DNA of 64,000 nucleotides from Massilia sp. PDC64 (GCF_900101265.1 NZ_FMZS01000012.1:62001-126000), one strand, 5' to 3'. Positions 16,638 to 25,859 are shown, numbered from the stretch's first letter. Notes: a model not told the origin generated them from the sequence alone. Made by a program: numbers and translations.

Positions 16638-17962
16638 CCATGTTCCTCCCCCAAGAAATCGTCCGTAAAAAACGCGACGGCGGCACGCTGACCGCCGAAG
16701 AGATCCGCTTCTTCGTGCGCGGCATCCCGGACGGCAGCGTCACGGAAGGCCAGATCGCGGCGCTCGCGATGGCCGTCTACTTCAACGACATGACGATGGA
16801 CGAGCGCGTCGCGTTCACGCTGGCGATGCGCGATTCCGGCCAGGTCATGGAGTGGAAGTCGCTGAACCTGCCCGGCCCCGTCGTCGACAAGCACTCGACG
16901 GGCGGCGTGGGTGACGTCGTGTCGCTGATGCTGGGCCCGATGATCGCCGCGTGCGGCGGCTACGTCCCGATGATTTCCGGCCGCGGCCTGGGCCACACGG
17001 GCGGTACGCTGGACAAATTCGATTCGATCCCCGGCTATTGCACGGTGCCGGATCCGGAACTGTTCCGTAAAGTGGTGAAGGAAGTCGGCGTCGCCATCAT
17101 CGGCCAGACCGCGCAGCTGGCGCCGGCCGACAAGCGGTTCTACAGCATCCGCGACACGACGGCGACCGTGGAATCCGTCGCCATGATCACGGGCTCGATC
17201 CTGTCGAAGAAGCTGGCGGCGGGCCTGGATGCCCTCGTCATGGACGTCAAGGCCGGCAGCGGCGCGTTCATGCCGACGTACGAAAAATCCGTCGAGCTGG
17301 CGGAATCCATCGTCCACGTGGGCAATGGTGCCGGCACGCGCACGTCCGCGATCCTGACGGGCATGAACGAGTCGCTGTGCCCGGCGGCCGGCAATGCCGT
17401 CGAGGTGCGGATCGCGATCGACTACCTGACGGGTAAATCGCGCCCCGCGCGCCTGCACGAAGTGACGATGGCGCTGTGCGCGGAGATGCTCGTGCTGTCC
17501 GGCCTGTGCGCGACGGACGAGGAAGCGCACGCGAAGCTGCAGCACGCGCTGGATTCGGGCGAAGCGGCCGAGCGTTTCGCGCGCATGGTCAAGGCGCTCG
17601 GCGGTCCGGCCGACCTGATGGACAATCCCGATGCGCACCTCGCGAAGGCGCCGATCGTCGTGCCGGTGCCGGCGCTCGAATCGGGCTACGCGTACGCGAC
17701 GGATTGCCGCGGCCTGGGCCTCGCTGTCGTCGGCCTGGGCGGCGGCCGCATCCGGCCGCAGGACCCGATCGACTTCGCCGTCGGCCTCACGGACCTCGTC
17801 GAGCTGGGCACGAAGCTGGAGGCGGGCCAGCCGCTGGCGCTGGTGCACGCGCGCACGCAGGATGCCGCGGAACGCGCCGTGCGCGAAGTGCAGGCGGCGT
17901 ACCGTATCGCCGCGGAACAGCCGGCCGCGCAGCCGATGATCTACAAGACCATCCGCCCATGA
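16634..17962 (+). CDS. deoA: Thymidine phosphorylase
   Basis: 442 residues, normal length. It converts thymidine (or deoxyuridine) and phosphate to base and deoxyribose 1-phosphate. Marks: the signature SGRGLGHTGGTLDKFDSIPG, the phosphate-binding VVDKHSTGGVGD, and DVKAGSGAFM. An N-terminal alpha domain and C-terminal mixed domain are both present. It is coupled to the ALDH by ATGA and to cdd by another four-base overlap, so the operon is tightly packed. An alternative ATG lies two codons downstream of the chosen one. Confidence 0.96.
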   Translation: MTMFLPQEIVRKKRDGGTLTAEEIRFFVRGIPDGSVTEGQIAALAMAVYFNDMTMDERVAFTLAMRDSGQVMEWKSLNLPGPVVDKHSTGGVGDVVSLMLGPMIAACGGYVPMISGRGLGHTGGTLDKFDSIPGYCTVPDPELFRKVVKEVGVAIIGQTAQLAPADKRFYSIRDTTATVESVAMITGSILSKKLAAGLDALVMDVKAGSGAFMPTYEKSVELAESIVHVGNGAGTRTSAILTGMNESLCPAAGNAVEVRIAIDYLTGKSRPARLHEVTMALCAEMLVLSGLCATDEEAHAKLQHALDSGEAAERFARMVKALGGPADLMDNPDAHLAKAPIVVPVPALESGYAYATDCRGLGLAVVGLGGGRIRPQDPIDFAVGLTDLVELGTKLEAGQPLALVHARTQDAAERAVREVQAAYRIAAEQPAAQPMIYKTIRP

Positions 17963-18363
17963 AGTACGAAAAACTGATCGCCGAAGCCCGCGCTGCGCGC
18001 GAACTGGCATACGTGCCTTACTCGCACTTCAAGGTCGGGGCCGCGCTGGAGACGAAGGATGGGCGCGTGTTCCGCGGCTGTAACGTCGAGAACGCGTCCT
18101 ACGGCCTGTGCAACTGCGCCGAGCGCACGGCATTCTTTTCCGCCATCGCCCACGGCTGCGTGCCGGGCGACTTCACGGCGCTGGCCGTGATCGGCGACAC
18201 GGATGGGCCCATCGCCCCGTGCGGCGCCTGCCGCCAGGTGATCCTGGAACTGGGCGGCAACGACCTGCCCGTCGTGCTGACGAACCTGAAGGGCGACGTG
18301 ATGGAGACAACGGCTGCCGCGCAGTTGCCGAACGCGTTCGGCGGACGGGATCTCCAGAAGTAA
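17959..18363 (+). CDS. cdd: Cytidine deaminase
   Basis: 134 residues, the short tetrameric type. It deaminates cytidine and deoxycytidine. The zinc ligands and catalytic Glu are in NCAERTAFFSA (C-A-E) and APCGACRQVI (P-C-x-x-C), preceded by the substrate motif GCNVENASYG. It is the last gene of the nucleoside operon and feeds uridine/deoxyuridine to the phosphorylases. Confidence 0.97.
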   Translation: MKYEKLIAEARAARELAYVPYSHFKVGAALETKDGRVFRGCNVENASYGLCNCAERTAFFSAIAHGCVPGDFTALAVIGDTDGPIAPCGACRQVILELGGNDLPVVLTNLKGDVMETTAAAQLPNAFGGRDLQK

Positions 18364-18365
18364 TA

Positions 18366-18403
18366 CGCCCGCACGGTTCAGCACCGTTTAAGGCAAACGG
18401 GCG
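18366..18403 (+). terminator. Possible hairpin terminator after cdd
   Basis: CGCCCG (18366-18371) pairs with CGGGCG (18398-18403), and inside it ACGGT pairs with ACCGT (18373-18377 / 18383-18387). No T-run follows, so it would not be a classical intrinsic terminator; it may protect the 3' end of the nucleoside operon mRNA. Confidence 0.3.
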
Positions 18404-18478
18404 CGGATGGTGTCAAACTTGAATTCAGGGACACGCCCACAACATGTGGGCTATCCGACATTTCAAGGAGCAGACGTC

Positions 18479-19222
18479 ATGAGCCCGCAAGATTCGCAGA
18501 TGTTGCACGATTTCCTGAGCCAGCTGATCCAGGCCCGCGGGATCCAGAAAGACCCGGAAGCGGATGCCCTGATCCAGCGCGCCGTGGCCCAGCAGCCCGA
18601 TGCCGCCTACCTGCTGGTGCAAAGGGCATTGCTGCTCGAACAGGCGCTGAACAATGCCAAGGACCGCATCGCCAGCCTGGAGAACCAGGTACGTTCCGGT
18701 CAGCAAGGTGGTGACGGCGGCAAATTCCTCGACGCAAATTCCTGGGGCAATAGCGGCAGGACGCAGCCTGCCCAGTCCTACCAGCGCGACACCCAGCAGC
18801 CTTATCAATCCCAACCGCAATACCAACCCCCGTACCAGCCCCAGTATCAGCCGCAATACCAGTCGGCGCCGTCGTCCGGCTTCCTGCGCGGCGGCTTCGG
18901 CAGCACACTGGGCTCGATCGCGGCGACGGCGGCCGGTGTCGCGGCCGGCGGCTTCCTCTTCCAGGGCCTGGAAAACATGTTCAGCCACCACGACCACGGC
19001 GGCGGCAACCGCCTGCTGAACAGCGACGATCCGGCCAATAACCTGTTCAGCGACCAGTCCGGCAGCTCGCTGGCCGACCAGGCGGGGCTGGGCGACGTGG
19101 ACCGGGTGCTGGACAATGGATCTTCGGAAAGCCTGTTCGACAGCAGCGTCGACAATGGCAGCCTGGATGGCGGGCAGGGCTTCTTCGACGGGGATGGGTC
19201 GGACGAAGGCCTGTTCAGCTGA
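18479..19222 (+). CDS. DUF2076 family protein
   Basis: 247 residues. The N-terminal helical part (SPQDSQMLHDFLSQLIQ, then AVAQQPDAAYLLVQRALLLEQAL and a short coiled coil to about 75) is the DUF2076 signature. The middle is a low-complexity Gln/Pro/Tyr segment with repeated YQP units (about 100-125). A glycine/alanine-rich hydrophobic stretch (about 135-165) follows, then an acidic Asp/Ser/Gly tail. Function is unknown; members are often annotated as periplasmic ligand-binding sensors. AAGGAG precedes the start by eight bases. Confidence 0.85.
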   Translation: MSPQDSQMLHDFLSQLIQARGIQKDPEADALIQRAVAQQPDAAYLLVQRALLLEQALNNAKDRIASLENQVRSGQQGGDGGKFLDANSWGNSGRTQPAQSYQRDTQQPYQSQPQYQPPYQPQYQPQYQSAPSSGFLRGGFGSTLGSIAATAAGVAAGGFLFQGLENMFSHHDHGGGNRLLNSDDPANNLFSDQSGSSLADQAGLGDVDRVLDNGSSESLFDSSVDNGSLDGGQGFFDGDGSDEGLFS

Positions 19223-19657
19223 TCAGGAATTCGTCAGGAACAAATTCTCCGGCTTCCAAGGATCGTACGTCCCCACGTTCCACACATGGCCTTCGGGGTC
19301 GCGGCACATGAAGCCGCGGCTGCCGAATTCCGTGTCGGCCGGTTCCTGCAGGATGATGGCGCCGGCATTGCGCGCGCGCTCGCACACGCGGTCGGCGTCG
19401 TTCACCTGCAGGTAGATGGTCTGCGTCTGGCGGCCCTTGATCTCGTCCGGCTGGACGAGCACCTTGCCGTATTCCCCTTCGTTGCTGACGGAGCCCAGCA
19501 TGATCATGCCGTCGCCGAGGGTCAGTTGTGCGTGGGCGATGGCGCCGTCGTTGCCCGGCACGGCGACCTGGCACGCGAAGCCGAAGACTTCGCACAGCCA
19601 GTCGATGGCGGCCGGGGTGTCGCGGTAGCGCAGGCAGGGGATGGCGATCGAGGGCAT
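19223..19657 (-). CDS. VOC (glyoxalase/bleomycin-resistance fold) protein
   Basis: 144 residues with paired beta-alpha-beta-beta-beta units: PCLRYRDTPAAIDWLCEVFGF at the start and QEPADTEFGSRGFMCRDPEGHVWNVG at the end, the second being the usual metal-binding strand of vicinal-oxygen-chelate proteins of the PhnB/YdcJ-like group. Substrate cannot be predicted. It is convergent with the DUF2076 gene and stands alone. Confidence 0.85.
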   Translation of the reverse strand: MPSIAIPCLRYRDTPAAIDWLCEVFGFACQVAVPGNDGAIAHAQLTLGDGMIMLGSVSNEGEYGKVLVQPDEIKGRQTQTIYLQVNDADRVCERARNAGAIILQEPADTEFGSRGFMCRDPEGHVWNVGTYDPWKPENLFLTNS

Positions 19658-19707
19658 GACGGGCTCCTGTCGGGTGGAGCCTTCATGCTAACAGGAGCAC
19701 GATTGAA

Positions 19708-20490
19708 TCACATCTGCTGGAACAGATAGCTGTGATTGCGGCTCACCTCCAGCTCGCCCGGCCAGCCGCGCACCTTCAGCATCTGGCGCCCGCGCAGGTC
19801 GCGTTTCACTTCGGCGATGGCGTCCACGCGCACGAGCGTCGAACGGTGGATGCGCCAGAATTCGTCGGGGTCGAGCTCGTCCAGCAATTCCTTCAGCGTC
19901 TTGCGGATCAGAAATTCTGCGGCGGCCGTCTGCACCCGCGTGTATTTTTCGTCGGACTGGAAAAACAGGATTTCGCGCGTGCTCACCATGCGCAGGCTGG
20001 CTCCGACCTGGGCCTGGATCCAGCGCAGGTAGGCCGGCTTCTCGGGCTTGCCCTTGTTCTCCAGCAGGGACGTCAGCTTCGCCAGTTGCTGGCCGATGTC
20101 CTGCGGTGGCGCCGCATCCGCCGTGGCGCGCTTGCGCAGCCGTGCCTGCAGCCGCGCGCACGTGGTCGCGAGCCGCTCGGCCGACACGGGTTTCAGCAGG
20201 TAGTCGAGCGCGCCCTGTTCGAACGCGTCCAGCGCGTACTGGTCGTAGGCCGTGGCGAACACGATGTGCGACCGCTCGTACAGCCGCCGCGCCGCCTCGA
20301 TGCCGGACAGGCCCGGCATGCGGATGTCGAGGAAGGCGATGTCGGGCCGGAGCTTTTCGCCCAGCTCGACGGCTTCCACGCCGTTCGCCGCCTCGGCCAC
20401 GATCTGCAGGTCCGGCCACGCCTGCTGCAGGCGGGAACGCAGCAGGTCGCGCATCGGGGCTTCGTCGTCGGCGATCAGGGCGGTAACCAT
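19708..20490 (-). CDS. LytTR-type response regulator
   Basis: 260 residues. The receiver domain (1-120) has acidic DDE near the N-terminus, phosphoacceptor D55 in FLDIRMPG and the Lys in LLKPV. After a linker, residues about 155-255 form a LytTR DNA-binding domain (IHRSTLVRVDAIAEV, SRNHSYLFQQM), close to AlgR/LytR. It lies two bases after its histidine kinase. The ATG at 20490 follows GGAGGATG; a TTG two codons upstream is an alternative. Targets are unknown. Confidence 0.92.
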   Translation of the reverse strand: MVTALIADDEAPMRDLLRSRLQQAWPDLQIVAEAANGVEAVELGEKLRPDIAFLDIRMPGLSGIEAARRLYERSHIVFATAYDQYALDAFEQGALDYLLKPVSAERLATTCARLQARLRKRATADAAPPQDIGQQLAKLTSLLENKGKPEKPAYLRWIQAQVGASLRMVSTREILFFQSDEKYTRVQTAAAEFLIRKTLKELLDELDPDEFWRIHRSTLVRVDAIAEVKRDLRGRQMLKVRGWPGELEVSRNHSYLFQQM

Positions 20491-20492
20491 GT

Positions 20493-21383
20493 TCAAGCAT
20501 CCTCCATCATCTTGTAGGGAAGCCGGATAGTGGCGCAGGCGCCGCCGCCCGGCGGGGTCGAGATGTCCAGCGCGGCATCCGCGCCGTACAGCAGTTGCAG
20601 GCGCTCGCGGATGTTGGCGAGGCCGACGCCGTCGTCCGCATGCGGGTCGATGCCGACGCCATCGTCGCACACTTCCACGTGCAGGTCAGCCCCCACCACG
20701 TGGGCGCGCACGGCGACGGTGCCGCCTTCGATCTTCGGCTCCAGGCCGTGCTTGATGGCATTCTCGATCAGCGTCTGCAGCATCATCGGCGGGAACGGCG
20801 CGCTGCCGAGGAAGTCCGGCACGTCGAAGCGAACGTGCAGCCGCTCCTTCATCCGCGCCTGCATGATGGCGAGATAGGCCCGCGACAGCTCGACCTGCTT
20901 GCCGAGCGTGGCACCGCCGCGCTGGCGCATCTGCGGCAGGGTCGAGCGCAGGTAGTCGATCAGGTGGGCGTGCACACGCGCCGCTTCCTTCGGGTCCGTC
21001 TCGATCAGCTGGCCGATCAGGGCCAGCGTGTTGAACAGGAAGTGCGGTTCGACCTGGGCCTGGAGCGCGGCCATCTGCGCCTCCATCAGGCGGCGTTCGA
21101 GGGTCGCGACGTTGGCCTGCGTCGTCGCTTCGCGCGCCATCAGCTCGGCCTTGCGCTTGCCGCCCGCCAGCACCTTGACGGCGAACGAGATGAAGATGTA
21201 CCACACCGCCGGCTCGGGCGTGTGCACCATCCCGAAGAAGACCAGCACGAAGAACCACGTGAGGAACAACTGGCGCCACTCGACGACGGCAAGCCAGTCG
21301 AAGAAGCGCCACCAGACCTTGCTGGCTTCGTGGAAGGCGTCGCGTACGAAGTCGAGTACGCGGTTGATGTCGCTGGCGCGCAT
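20493..21383 (-). CDS. LytS-type sensor histidine kinase
   Basis: 296 residues. Two membrane helices (about 38-54 and 58-72) with almost no periplasmic loop are followed by a coiled coil and the His_kinase domain of the LytS/AlgZ group. H114 in VEPHFLFNTLALIGQL is the likely phosphoacceptor. The ATPase has an N-box LIENAIKHGLEP and G-box GVGLANIRERLQLLYG. The lack of an external domain suggests it senses within the membrane or through a partner, perhaps the small membrane protein encoded just upstream. Confidence 0.92.
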   Translation of the reverse strand: MRASDINRVLDFVRDAFHEASKVWWRFFDWLAVVEWRQLFLTWFFVLVFFGMVHTPEPAVWYIFISFAVKVLAGGKRKAELMAREATTQANVATLERRLMEAQMAALQAQVEPHFLFNTLALIGQLIETDPKEAARVHAHLIDYLRSTLPQMRQRGGATLGKQVELSRAYLAIMQARMKERLHVRFDVPDFLGSAPFPPMMLQTLIENAIKHGLEPKIEGGTVAVRAHVVGADLHVEVCDDGVGIDPHADDGVGLANIRERLQLLYGADAALDISTPPGGGACATIRLPYKMMEDA

Positions 21384-21398
21384 GATGCTTTCTCCTGC

Positions 21399-21665
21399 TT
21401 ATTTCTCGCCGAATTGTTCCCGGCTTGTGCGGCGGCGGTCGACGACAAAAGCGCCGACGATGACCTTGATGCCCATGAACAGGACGAACAGGAACAACGC
21501 GAGCGGCAGTACGCTGATCACGAAGGCGAGGGCGATGCAGCAGGCCAGCATCGCGGGCCACGGCATCACGGCGATGGCGCGCACGGCGCGGCGGCAGGCG
21601 TCGACGATGTCGCGGGCGACGTCTTCCAGCGTGGCGCCGAAACTGCGGTGATCGGTTCTGGTCAT
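21399..21665 (-). CDS. Small membrane protein linked to the LytS/LytTR pair
   Basis: 88 residues. A basic, soluble N-terminus (RSFGATLEDVARDIVDACRRAV) is followed by two closely spaced hydrophobic helices (about 33-52 and 54-73) and a charged tail. I recognise no family. It lies 15 bases upstream of the histidine kinase on the same strand, so it is probably the first gene of a three-gene operon and could be the input or an accessory of the kinase (inference). Confidence 0.7.
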   Translation of the reverse strand: MTRTDHRSFGATLEDVARDIVDACRRAVRAIAVMPWPAMLACCIALAFVISVLPLALFLFVLFMGIKVIVGAFVVDRRRTSREQFGEK

Positions 21666-21854
21666 GATGACTCCTTGCGGTGGGAACTTGTTTCGATGGA
21701 GTCACTCTACATCCCTGCAGGCATCGTGACTACGGGGTACCGACGAACTGCCGAAAATGCGGGATGACTGGTCGTGCGGCCGGATGGACGGGGACGTCTG
21801 GACCCGGCCGGTGGCCCGTACTATGATGTCGCCCATGAAACTTTTATGCCTGCC

Positions 21855-22547
21855 ATGAGCCGCACCGGACGCCTGTTCCAACTGATGGACGCCCTGCGCG
21901 GCCATCGCCGCCCCGTGACGGCCAGTACGCTGGCCGAACGCCTGGGCGTGTCGGAACGCACCATCTACCGCGACATCCAGACGCTCGTCCAGCTGGGCGC
22001 GCCCGTCGAGGGCTCGGCCGGCGTCGGCTACGTCCTGCGCACGGGGTTCTTCCTGCCGCCGCTGATGTTCGACGCGGACGAACTGGAAGCCCTCGTGCTG
22101 GGCGCGCGCTGGGTGCGCCAGCAGGGCGATCCCGCGCTGTCGGAGGCAGCGGACCGCGCGCTGGCGAAGATCGCCACCGCCACGCCGCGCGACCTGCGCG
22201 ATCACATGGCCGAGACAAGTTTGTGGGTGCCCGCGTTTCCGGCAGCGGCACCGGTCGAGGTGTTCATCCAGCCGACGCGCGAGGCGATCCGGCGCCAGTG
22301 CAAGATGCGCATCGCCTACCGCGACGAGCGCGACACGGCGACGGAGCGCATCGTGTGGCCGTTTGCGCTCGCCTTTTTCGAGGGCAAGCGGGTGATGGCG
22401 GCATGGTGCGAACTGCGCGACGCGATCCGCCACTTCCGCGTCGACCGCATCGTCCGGGCCGAACCGACCGCGGAGCGCTATCCGTCGCCGCGGCACCAAC
22501 TGCTGCGGGAGTGGCGCAAGGCGTACGACATCCCCGAGTCCTCCTGA
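21855..22547 (+). CDS. YafY-like DNA-binding regulator (HTH_11 plus WYL-type)
   Basis: 230 residues. The N-terminal helix-turn-helix (residues about 5-60; VTASTLAERLGVSERTIYRDIQTL) is HTH_11/DeoR-like. The C-terminal part with QPTREAIRRQCKMRIAYRDE, WPFALAFFEGKRVMAAWCELRDAIRHFRVDRI is a WYL ligand-binding domain. It lies 61 bases before a GST gene on the same strand, a pairing common for this family. No good ribosome site is seen; ATG at 21846 (three codons longer) is an alternative. Confidence 0.85.
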   Translation: MSRTGRLFQLMDALRGHRRPVTASTLAERLGVSERTIYRDIQTLVQLGAPVEGSAGVGYVLRTGFFLPPLMFDADELEALVLGARWVRQQGDPALSEAADRALAKIATATPRDLRDHMAETSLWVPAFPAAAPVEVFIQPTREAIRRQCKMRIAYRDERDTATERIVWPFALAFFEGKRVMAAWCELRDAIRHFRVDRIVRAEPTAERYPSPRHQLLREWRKAYDIPESS

Positions 22548-22608
22548 CAGAATCTGTCAGTGCCCGGCTTTAACATTGTTGCATCGACCAACCCACCCGG
22601 AGACGGCC

Positions 22609-23226
22609 ATGCAGCTCTACTACAACCACTACTCGTCCAACACCCGCCGCGTGCTGCTCGCGGCCGACCACCTCGGCATCGAATTCGACCTCATCCAGAT
22701 CAACCTGGCCAGCCAGGACGACCGCCGCCGCCTCGGCGAAGTCAACCTGAACGCCAAGCTGCCCGTGCTGATCGACGGCGACTTCATCCTGTGGGAATCG
22801 TGCGCGATCATGCAATACCTGGCCGACGGTACGCCTGGCCAGACTTTGTGGCCGCAGGAGCGCCGGGCGCGCGCGGACGTGAGCCGCTGGATGTTCTGGG
22901 CCTGCCAGCATTTCGCGCCGCCCATTGGCGTGCTGACGTGGGAATACATCTGGAAGAAATTCGTCACGGGGCAGGACGCCGACCCGAAAGAAGTGGCGCG
23001 CGGCGAGGCCGACCTGGCCGAGGCGGCCCGCGTGCTGGACCAGCACCTGGCCACGCGCGACTGGCTCGCCGGCGACGGCGTGACCCTGGCTGACTACGCC
23101 GTCGTCGCGCCGCTCATGTACAAGGACCGGGCACGGCTGCCGCTGGATGCGTATCCGCACCTGCTGGCCTGGTTCGATCGCGTCCAGGCGCTGCCGGCGT
23201 GGCAGTGTACGGCGCACGAGTGGTGA
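22609..23226 (+). CDS. Glutathione S-transferase family protein
   Basis: 205 residues. The N-terminal thioredoxin-like domain (1-80) has the YYNHYSSNTRRVLLAADHLGI start, a cis-Pro in KLPVLIDGDF and the glutathione gamma-Glu site WESCAIMQYLA. The C-terminal domain is all helical with LAGDGVTLADYAVVAPL (the N-capping/ hydrophobic staple motif). Substrate is unknown. It probably follows the YafY-like regulator in one unit. Confidence 0.92.
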   Translation: MQLYYNHYSSNTRRVLLAADHLGIEFDLIQINLASQDDRRRLGEVNLNAKLPVLIDGDFILWESCAIMQYLADGTPGQTLWPQERRARADVSRWMFWACQHFAPPIGVLTWEYIWKKFVTGQDADPKEVARGEADLAEAARVLDQHLATRDWLAGDGVTLADYAVVAPLMYKDRARLPLDAYPHLLAWFDRVQALPAWQCTAHEW

Positions 23227-23233
23227 TCGCCGT

Positions 23234-23785
23234 TCAGCCTTTCCAGTGCCGGCGCAGCAGGCCGTAGTACACCGTATCGGCCGGCTCGCCCTGCACGATC
23301 CAGCGCTCGGGCATATAGCCTTCCTTCTGAAACCCGAGCTTTTCCAGCACGCGCGCGGACGCGCCGTTGCGCGGGTCGACGTCGGCCTCGATGCGGTTCA
23401 GGTCGAGCGTGGTGAAACCGTAGGCCAGCAGCGCGCGCAGCGCTTCGCTGACGTAGCCGCCTCCCCAGTGGGCGCGGGCCAGTGCGTAGCCCATTTCGCA
23501 GCGCCGGCTCGTGTCGACGAAGCGGTGCAGGCTCACGTTGCCGATCAGTTCTCCCGTTTCGATCAATTCGACGCCCAGGCGCATGCCGCTGCCGTCCGCA
23601 TACGCGGCCCGCGTGGCGGCGATGTGCTCGCGCGACTGGTCCAGCGACGTCCACGGGCCGCTGCTCCAGTAGCGCGCCACCTCGGGATCGGAAAACACGG
23701 CGTAGTGCGCGTCGACGTCGCGCTCGTCCATCCAGCGCAGCTTCAGGCGGGGCGTGAACAGTTCGATGGGGTTCAGGGTGGGCAT
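23234..23785 (-). CDS. GNAT acetyltransferase (RimJ/RimL-like)
   Basis: 183 residues. Acetyl-CoA binding fold with TPRLKLRWMDERDVDAHY at the start, GNVSLHRFVDTSRRCEMGYALA, the CoA loop RAHWGGGYVSEALRALLAYGF and NGASARVLEKLGFQKEG. Members acetylate N-terminal amino groups of ribosomal proteins, amino acids or antibiotics; the target here is unknown. It overlaps the end of the RutR-like gene by 13 bases and is the last gene of a three-gene minus-strand unit. Confidence 0.88.
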   Translation of the reverse strand: MPTLNPIELFTPRLKLRWMDERDVDAHYAVFSDPEVARYWSSGPWTSLDQSREHIAATRAAYADGSGMRLGVELIETGELIGNVSLHRFVDTSRRCEMGYALARAHWGGGYVSEALRALLAYGFTTLDLNRIEADVDPRNGASARVLEKLGFQKEGYMPERWIVQGEPADTVYYGLLRRHWKG

Positions 23786-24423
23786 GTGGTTTCCTGGAGG
23801 CCGACGGCGGCGAGGACCATGCCCGTGATCAGGCGCTCGGCGTCGTCGAAGTCGGATGGTTGCAGTTGTTCGCGGTCGAGCACGAGCGTCATCTGGGCGG
23901 CGAAGTCGGCGTACGACTGTGTCATCGCCCAGACGGCGAACAGCAGATGGGTGGCGTTGACGGGCGCGATCTTGCCTTCCGCAATCCAGCGCTCGAACAC
24001 GGCGATGTCGGCGCGCAGCAGCGGGATCACGCGGCGGCGGATCTGGTCCGCGTACAGCTTGGCGCCGCCGATCACTTCCATCGCATACACGCGCGACGCG
24101 AGCGGCTGTTCGCGCGAGAACTTCAGCTTCGCGCGCACGTAGGCGCGCAGGACGTCGCCCGGATCCTTGCCCGGATCGGCGAGGCTGGCCATGCGCGCGA
24201 GCCACTCGTCCAGCACGTTGTCGAGCACGCGCTGGTACAAGGCCTGCTTGGTCGGGAAGTAGTACATCAGGTTCTGCTTCGACAGGCCCGCGCGCTCGGC
24301 AACGGTGGCGATCGACGTGCCTTCGTAACCGCATTCGGCGAACTGGCGCACGGCTTCGCCGAGGATGGCCGCTTCCACTTTGTCGCGATGGCTCACGCGG
24401 TGTTTCACTGGGGCGATGGTCAT
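23773..24423 (-). CDS. RutR-like TetR-family regulator of pyrimidine use
   Basis: 216 residues. The N-terminal TetR helix-turn-helix (GTSIATVAERAGLSKQNLMYYFPTKQALYQRVL) and the C-terminal ligand domain (KLKFSREQPLASRVYAMEVIGGA, HLLFAVWAMTQSYADFAAQM) closely follow E. coli RutR, which binds uracil/thymine. It sits next to a full reductive pyrimidine pathway, which supports the same role. It starts inside the MocR stop (ATGA overlap). I saw no clear RutR consensus site in the window. Confidence 0.85.
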   Translation of the reverse strand: MTIAPVKHRVSHRDKVEAAILGEAVRQFAECGYEGTSIATVAERAGLSKQNLMYYFPTKQALYQRVLDNVLDEWLARMASLADPGKDPGDVLRAYVRAKLKFSREQPLASRVYAMEVIGGAKLYADQIRRRVIPLLRADIAVFERWIAEGKIAPVNATHLLFAVWAMTQSYADFAAQMTLVLDREQLQPSDFDDAERLITGMVLAAVGLQETTCPP

Positions 24424-25859
24424 GGTTGTTCTCCTCGGATCGAACGCAGGAAGTCGAGCAGGGCCGGCTCGTGGGCATAGGCGACGTTGAAGCGGAACCA
24501 GGCCGTGTCGGGCGGGTGCAGCGTGAAGAATTCGCCCGGCGCCAGCAGGATGTTCGCGCGCAGCGCCCTCTCGGCAATGGCGCGGCCGCTCGGGCCTGGC
24601 GTGCCGAAGCCCGCGCTGACGAACATCCCGCCGCGCGGCCGGGCCAGCGGCACGAGGCCAGCGTCGCCGAGACGTTCCAGTGCCAGGTCGCGCGCATCGT
24701 CCAGTTGCAGCACGAGACGCTCGACCTGCTTGCGGTATGCGCGGCTGCTGACGGCATCGTACACGGCGCGCTCGTTCACTTCGGACGTCGTCAGACCCGT
24801 GAGCATCTTGACGCGCACCAGTTCCGGCATCAGCGAGCCGGACGCGCAGATGGAACCCACGCGCAGTACGGGCGACAGCGTCTTGGAAAAGCTGCCGATG
24901 CGGATCACGCGGCGCAGTCCGTCCATCGCGGCGAGCGAGGAGTCGCCGCGCGTCGCCAGTTCGCGGTAGATGTCGTCCTCGACGAGCCAGAAATCGTATT
25001 GCTCGGACAGCGCGAGGAGCCGGTGCGCCTGCGCCTGCGACAGCGACGTGCCGAGGGGATTCTGCAGCACCGTGTTGACGAACATGAGCTTCGGCTGGTG
25101 CGCCTGCGCTTGGCGGGCGAGGACGTCCATGTCCAGGCCATGGGCGCCGCGCGGGATGCCGACGGGGACGCAGCCGTGATGGCGCACGAGCGCGAGCAGG
25201 TTGCCGTAACCGGGATCCTCGACGAACACGACGTCGCCCGGCCGCGTCAGGGTGCGCAGCACGAGGTCGAACGCATGCGTGGCGCCGTGCGTGAGCAGGA
25301 TCTGTTCCGGTTCGACGGCGAACAAATCGGCCGACAGCGTCGTCGCGAGATGCTGGCGCAGGCTGGGAAAGCCGAGCGGATGGCCGTAGCCGCGCAGGCG
25401 GCCGGCCGGGATCTTCATCGCGTGGCGCACGGCGTCGAGGATCGTCGATTCGCCATACCACTCGGGCGGCAGCCAGCCGGCGCCGACGGGCAACGCATCC
25501 GTCTGGCCGGAATACAGGTCGGGAGTGAGCGTGTCGACGACGGTGGCGGCCGCGGGGAGGCAGGTCTGCTGCGCCGGCGCCTCCGCGCCGCGCGCCACGA
25601 AAAAGCCGGACCCGCGCCGCGACGACAGCAGGCCCAGGTGCAGCAGGCGGTCGTACGATTCGACGACCGTGAAGGTGCTGACGCCGTTCACTTTTGCGAA
25701 TTGTCGAACGGACGGCATCTTCGTCCCGGCGGGCAGCGTGCGCCGATTTACCATCTCGGCGATGGCCGCGACGATCTGGTCGACCAGGCTGCCGCGGCGC
25801 TGGCGGTCGATCGCCAGCACCGGCCATCCCTCGCTGTCGCTCTTTTCGGTTGGTTCCAC
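24420..25859 (-). CDS. MocR/PdxR-type GntR regulator with aminotransferase domain
   Basis: 479 residues. The N-terminal winged helix (about 15-80; GTKMPSVRQFAKVNGVSTFTVVESYDRLLHLGLL) is GntR-type. The rest is a fold-type I PLP aminotransferase-like domain with GATHAFDLVLRTL, NPLGTSLS and the PLP Lys in RIGSFSKTLSP. Such proteins use PLP or an amino-acid aldimine as effector. It diverges from an omega-aminotransferase gene that it probably regulates. The GTG at 25859 has GGAG five bases upstream; a GTG two codons earlier has no room for a ribosome site. Confidence 0.88.
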   Translation of the reverse strand: MEPTEKSDSEGWPVLAIDRQRRGSLVDQIVAAIAEMVNRRTLPAGTKMPSVRQFAKVNGVSTFTVVESYDRLLHLGLLSSRRGSGFFVARGAEAPAQQTCLPAAATVVDTLTPDLYSGQTDALPVGAGWLPPEWYGESTILDAVRHAMKIPAGRLRGYGHPLGFPSLRQHLATTLSADLFAVEPEQILLTHGATHAFDLVLRTLTRPGDVVFVEDPGYGNLLALVRHHGCVPVGIPRGAHGLDMDVLARQAQAHQPKLMFVNTVLQNPLGTSLSQAQAHRLLALSEQYDFWLVEDDIYRELATRGDSSLAAMDGLRRVIRIGSFSKTLSPVLRVGSICASGSLMPELVRVKMLTGLTTSEVNERAVYDAVSSRAYRKQVERLVLQLDDARDLALERLGDAGLVPLARPRGGMFVSAGFGTPGPSGRAIAERALRANILLAPGEFFTLHPPDTAWFRFNVAYAHEPALLDFLRSIRGEQP

